Source of the DNA: Rhizobiaceae bacterium
GTDB taxonomy: Bacteria > Pseudomonadota > Alphaproteobacteria > Rhizobiales > Rhizobiaceae
Direction: 5' to 3'
DNA: 34,186 bases
NCBI GenBank assembly: GCA_905339215.1
Contig: CAJPFN010000049.1
Span: 1 to 34,186, forward strand
This document shows, in pieces, positions 31,096 to 34,186 of this stretch. Each line of letters begins with the position of its first letter. Position 1 is the stretch's first letter. The notes under the pieces were generated by a model, which saw only the letters and a program-made list of their open reading frames with translations, did no database searches and had not been told where the DNA came from. Both the position numbers and the translations under genes were made by a program.

Positions 31096-32172
31096 TCAGT
31101 CCTTTGCGAAAATCCGTGTGTCGGCCGCGGCCCAGCCGATCTCGACCGTGTCGCCGGGCGCGACCGGCCGGCGCTCCGCCTGTTCGGCGGTGACGCGCAC
31201 AAGCAGCGGCGCGGCGGCGAGCGCCGTGCGCACATGCACCTGGAGGTCGAGGCCGTGATAGGCGGTCGTCTCGACGGTGCCGGTGGTGCGGTTCTCGGCT
31301 TGCGGCCCAGGGAAGAGCGACAGGCGCTCCGGTCTGACCGCGGCCCACGCTTCGGCGCCGTCGGCGAGCCCTTCCGGCCGCGTTCCGCGCACGAGCAGCC
31401 CGCCCGCCGCCGCCACGCCGCCCGGCGCGGCCTTGCCGGCGATGAAGTTGGTGACGCCGATGAAGTCGGCGACGAAGCGGTCGGCCGGACGTTCGTAGAT
31501 CTCGTTCGGCGTGCCGCACTGGAGCAGGTGGCCGTCGCGCAGCACGGCGATGCGGTTGGCCATGACCAGCGCCTCCTCCTGGTCGTGGGTGACCATGATG
31601 AAGGTGATGCCGACCTCGTGCTGCAGCCGTTTCAGCTCGAGCTGCATGGCGCCGCGCAGCTTCTTGTCGAGCGCGCCGAGCGGCTCGTCGAGGAGAAGCA
31701 GCCGCGGCCGCTTGACCAGGGCTCGAGCCAGCGCGACGCGCTGGCGCTGGCCGCCGGACAACTGGTCCGGCCGGCGGTCGGCCATGGCGGACAGCTGCGT
31801 CGTCGCCATGATCGCGTCGGTGCGGGCGCGGATCTCGGCTGACGGCAACCGCTCCATCTCCAGCCCGTAGGCGATGTTGGCGCGCACGCTCATGTGCGGG
31901 AACAGCGCGTAGGACTGGAACATCAGGTTGACCGGCCGGCGGTTGGGCGGGACGGCGGAGACGTCCCTTCCGTCGAGCAGGATGCGGCCCTCGTTCGGCG
32001 TCTCGAAGCCGGCGAGCATGCGCAAGAGCGTGGTCTTGCCGCACCCCGACGGGCCGAGCAGCGCGAAAAACTCGTTCTCGCGGATGGCGAGCGAGACGGC
32101 GTCGACGGCTGTGACGGAGCCGAAGCGCTTGGTGACGGCCTCGATGCCGAGGACGACGCGTTCGCTGGTCAC
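31096..32172 (-). CDS. spermidine/putrescine-type ABC ATPase (PotA-like)
   Basis: A 358-residue ATPase. Walker A is GPSGCGKTT (residues 40-48), Q-loop FQSYALFPHM, signature LSGGQRQRVALARA, Walker B LLLLDEP, switch His VTHDQEEAL. A C-terminal TOBE domain (about 275-358, RPERLSLFPG ... TVEIGWAAADTRIF) completes the family layout. It starts at a GTG (32172) in a GTGA overlap with the permease stop; the longer frame upstream is a shadow of that permease. It powers the PotB/PotC-like permeases next to it. Family members import polyamines but also GABA, phosphonates and other small solutes. Confidence 0.93.
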   Translation of the reverse strand: MTSERVVLGIEAVTKRFGSVTAVDAVSLAIRENEFFALLGPSGCGKTTLLRMLAGFETPNEGRILLDGRDVSAVPPNRRPVNLMFQSYALFPHMSVRANIAYGLEMERLPSAEIRARTDAIMATTQLSAMADRRPDQLSGGQRQRVALARALVKRPRLLLLDEPLGALDKKLRGAMQLELKRLQHEVGITFIMVTHDQEEALVMANRIAVLRDGHLLQCGTPNEIYERPADRFVADFIGVTNFIAGKAAPGGVAAAGGLLVRGTRPEGLADGAEAWAAVRPERLSLFPGPQAENRTTGTVETTAYHGLDLQVHVRTALAAAPLLVRVTAEQAERRPVAPGDTVEIGWAAADTRIFAKD

Positions 32173-32960
32173 GGGGCGATGGTCCTGTTGATGCGTTGCG
32201 ACAGCGCCAGCGCGGTGACGCTGACGGCGATGACGAGGGTGGCGAGCGCGTTGAGCTCGGGCGTCACGCCGAAGCGGATCATGGCGTAGATCTGCATCGG
32301 CAGCGTGGTCGAGGCGCGGCCGGCGCCGGCGGTGAAGAAGGCGATGATGAACTCGTCGACCGACAGCGTGAAGGCGAGCAGCGCGCCTGCGACGACCGCC
32401 GGCGCGATCATCGGCAGCGTGATGCGCCTGAAGGTGGTGAGGGCCGAGGCGCCGAGGTCGGTCGAGGCTTCGACCACCGACCAGTCGAAGCTTTTCAGCC
32501 GGGCGCGGACCACGGCGCAGACGAAGGCGATGTTGAAGACGACGTGGGCGAGAACGATCGTGTGCAGGCCCATGGTCACGTTCAGCATGGAGAAGAACGA
32601 CAGCAGCGCGATGGCGAGCACGATGTCGGGGATGATCATCGGCGCGAAGATCAGCGCCTCCAGCGCCCTGCCCTTGCGCCGGCGGATCTCGACGCCGATG
32701 GCGAGCAGCGTGCCCAGCGCGGTCGCGATGACCGTCGACACCAGCGCCACGATCAGCGTATTCAGCGCCGCCGACAGGATCTGCCCGTTCGATGCCAGCG
32801 AGCCGTACCATTTCAGCGAGAAGCCCGACCAGACCGTCGGCAGTCCGCCCTCGTTGAAGGACAGCGCGAACAGCACCCCGATCGGGATGTAGAGGAAAGC
32901 GAAAACGGCGGCGAGCACGACGCCGAGCGAGCGCCGCGTCGATGGCGACCGGTCAGCCAT
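32169..32960 (-). CDS. spermidine/putrescine-type ABC permease (PotC-like)
   Basis: A 263-residue inner-membrane permease with about six hydrophobic spans. It begins SLGVVLAAVFAFLYIPIGVL, and carries the cytoplasmic EAA loop EASTDLGASALTTFRRITLP, which docks onto the ATPase. The N-terminal SLKWYGSLASNGQ segment is typical of PotC. The ATG at 32960 overlaps the PotB-like stop by 8 bp, and its own stop overlaps the ATPase start. Confidence 0.93.
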   Translation of the reverse strand: MADRSPSTRRSLGVVLAAVFAFLYIPIGVLFALSFNEGGLPTVWSGFSLKWYGSLASNGQILSAALNTLIVALVSTVIATALGTLLAIGVEIRRRKGRALEALIFAPMIIPDIVLAIALLSFFSMLNVTMGLHTIVLAHVVFNIAFVCAVVRARLKSFDWSVVEASTDLGASALTTFRRITLPMIAPAVVAGALLAFTLSVDEFIIAFFTAGAGRASTTLPMQIYAMIRFGVTPELNALATLVIAVSVTALALSQRINRTIAP

Positions 32961-33837
32961 GCGCCGCCTCCGCGCCTTCCCTGGCCTGCCGGCCCTCGGC
33001 GCGCGTCGCGGCGAAGGCCTGCAGCATCAGCAGCAACATCATGATGGCGATCAGCGCCATCGCGAGCGCGGCGCCGAACGGCCAGTCGTTGGCGGCGAGG
33101 AACTGGTCGTAGACGAGGTTGCCGATCATCTGGAAGCGCCCGCCGCCGAGCAGCGCCGGCGTGACGAAATTGCCGATCGACAGCACGAAGACGAAAACCG
33201 CGCCAGCGGCGACGCCGGGCAGAGTGAGCGGCAGCGTGACGCGGCGGAAGGTGGTGAAGGCCGAGCCGCCGAGGTCGCGCGAGGCCTCGCGCAGCTCCGG
33301 GTTGAGCCGGGCGAGCGGCGCGTAGCAGGCGAGCACGACGAAGGGCAGGTAGTTGTAGACCAGGCCCGCGATCACCGCGCCTTCCGTGTAGAGCAGCGAC
33401 GGCGGCTCGCCCGCATAGCCCGCCCAGCGCAGCAGCTGCGTCAGCAGCCCCTCGCGGTTGAGCAGCACGATCCAGGCATAGGTGCGGATGAGATAGTTCG
33501 ACCAGAACGGCAGCACGGCGAGGAACAAATAGAGCGGCTGCCGGTGGCGCGGCGCGGCGGCGATCGCATAGGCCGCCGCATAGCCGACGACGACGGCGAT
33601 CAGTGTCGCCAGTCCCGCGATCCGCGCCGAGTTGAGGAAGATGCCGGCATAGAGCGGATCGACGACGTTGGCGAAGTTCTCCAGCGTGAAGGTGTAGTCG
33701 ACGCCGCCGTAGATGCCGCGCCGGAAGAAGGCCAGCGCCAGCACCAGCGCGCACGGCACCACCATCAGCGCCGCCAGCCAGGCGAGCGCCGGCGCCATCA
33801 GCACGGTGGAGCGGGTCGGGACGAGTCTCACGGCCAT
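32953..33837 (-). CDS. spermidine/putrescine-type ABC permease (PotB-like)
   Basis: A 294-residue permease. It begins MAVRLVPTRSTVLMAPALAW and contains YTFTLENFANVVDPLYAGIF, LPFWSNYLIRTYAWIVLL (the classic PotB segment) and the EAA loop EASRDLGGSAFTTFRRVTLP. I start at ATG 33837 because the protein then begins with the first membrane span. The open frame extending to 34035 runs through the binding-protein gene on the wrong frame. It overlaps the PotC-like gene and follows a 103-bp spacer with a terminator-like hairpin. Confidence 0.93.
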   Translation of the reverse strand: MAVRLVPTRSTVLMAPALAWLAALMVVPCALVLALAFFRRGIYGGVDYTFTLENFANVVDPLYAGIFLNSARIAGLATLIAVVVGYAAAYAIAAAPRHRQPLYLFLAVLPFWSNYLIRTYAWIVLLNREGLLTQLLRWAGYAGEPPSLLYTEGAVIAGLVYNYLPFVVLACYAPLARLNPELREASRDLGGSAFTTFRRVTLPLTLPGVAAGAVFVFVLSIGNFVTPALLGGGRFQMIGNLVYDQFLAANDWPFGAALAMALIAIMMLLLMLQAFAATRAEGRQAREGAEAAHG

Positions 33838-33849
33838 CTGCGAAATCCG

Positions 33850-33884
33850 AAAAGCCCTTGCCGCCGCGATGCAGCGGAAAGGGC
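33850..33884 (-). terminator. attenuator-like hairpin after the binding-protein gene
   Basis: On the minus strand, a GCCCTT/AAGGGC stem continues after one mismatch with CCGC/GCGG, has a 6-base loop, and is followed by TTTT: an intrinsic-terminator layout. A second stem, GCCGCCGA / TCGGCGGC, lies at 33898-33922. The pair sits between the binding-protein stop and the permease start, and probably lets the binding protein be made in excess. Confidence 0.6.
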
Positions 33885-33940
33885 GGTCACCTGGCCGGCC
33901 GCCGAACGCTCGCGTCGGCGGCGGACCGGACGGGCGATCT

Positions 33941-34186
33941 TTACTGCGCCGCCTTGATCTCGCTGACGATGCGCGAGTAGTCGCGCTGCGCCTCGCCGAC
34001 GTCGCGCAACTGCTCGAACTTGACCAGGTCGGCAACCGGCATGGCCATGTTCGGATACTGCTGCATCATCTCGGCCGGCAGGCTTTCCATGGCCGGCTTG
34101 TTCGGCACCTTGTAGAGGATGTTCTCTGCCGCCCAGGCGTGGTTCTTGGCGTCGAGCATGTAGTTGATGAACTGGAAGGCGGCGTC
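33941..34186 (-). CDS. PotD-like periplasmic binding protein, N-terminus cut by window edge
   Basis: The last 81 residues of a solute-binding protein, open to the window edge. The visible part begins DAAFQFINYMLDAKNHAWAA and continues with YKVPNKPAMESLPAEMMQQY, the standard C-terminal pattern of PotD/PotF proteins (A..FINYML.P......). It ends SRIVSEIKAAQ. It is the first visible gene of the operon; its signal peptide and any promoter lie outside the window. The ligand-binding residues cannot be assessed. Confidence 0.88.
   Translation of the reverse strand, partial: DAAFQFINYMLDAKNHAWAAENILYKVPNKPAMESLPAEMMQQYPNMAMPVADLVKFEQLRDVGEAQRDYSRIVSEIKAAQ

Noticed and set aside
32173-32811. PotA-like ATPase frame extended to 571 residues
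   Set aside because: The extension is the PotC-like permease gene read in another frame; a GTG in GTGA overlap is the normal start.

Overview
The window is high-GC, gene-dense DNA with long operons, overlapping start and stop codons, and several TTG/GTG starts behind good Shine-Dalgarno sites. Gene content is almost entirely ABC transporters plus acyl-CoA, SDR, sugar and aldehyde catabolism. This fits an alphaproteobacterium of the rhizobial type (Hyphomicrobiales). That assignment is inferred from style and gene families; no marker gene is present. No tRNA, rRNA or CRISPR array was seen. The only mobile-element trace is a decayed IS481-family end.

Region 1 (1-12769) looks like one regulon for uptake and CoA-dependent breakdown of an unidentified, probably cyclic, acid. 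A leftward operon (12245 to 4490) encodes a branched-chain-amino-acid-type ABC transporter: a binding protein, LivH, and one giant LivM-LivG-LivF fusion. It continues with a flavoprotein dehydrogenase and two short-chain dehydrogenases. Facing it are a CoA-transferase-like pair (IpdAB-like) and a SnoaL-like protein. Leftward from the same intergenic region run two tandem acyl-CoA dehydrogenases, the last cut by the window edge. A YciI-like gene diverges from the binding-protein gene. Three copies of one 14-bp operator (consensus ACCRACYRGACGGW) sit in the two divergent promoter regions, each 3-4 bp from a -10-like hexamer. They appear to tie these transcription units to one regulator, probably TetR-type, that is not in the window.

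Region 2 (12865-19157): after the IS481 remnant, a GntR-family regulator with two winged-helix domains diverges from a CUT2 (Frc/Rbs-like) sugar transporter operon: permease, single-domain ATPase, binding protein, zinc alcohol dehydrogenase and SMP-30 lactonase. This suggests uptake of a sugar, its oxidation to a lactone, and hydrolysis of the lactone.

Region 3 (19225-22866): a MocR-type regulator diverges from an EamA-family exporter across an operator-like dyad. Next comes a secreted or membrane protein with a bactofilin-like repeat domain.

Region 4 (34186 to 22933, leftward) is a tightly packed operon of at least twelve genes. It encodes a spermidine/putrescine-type ABC transporter (binding protein partial, two permeases, ATPase), a GT1 glycosyltransferase, a fused double cupin, an APH/AmgK-like kinase, two aldehyde dehydrogenases, a saccharopine-dehydrogenase-like oxidoreductase and an aldose-1-epimerase-like protein. 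I cannot assign the combination to any pathway I know. It is the best candidate here for an undescribed catabolic or salvage system.
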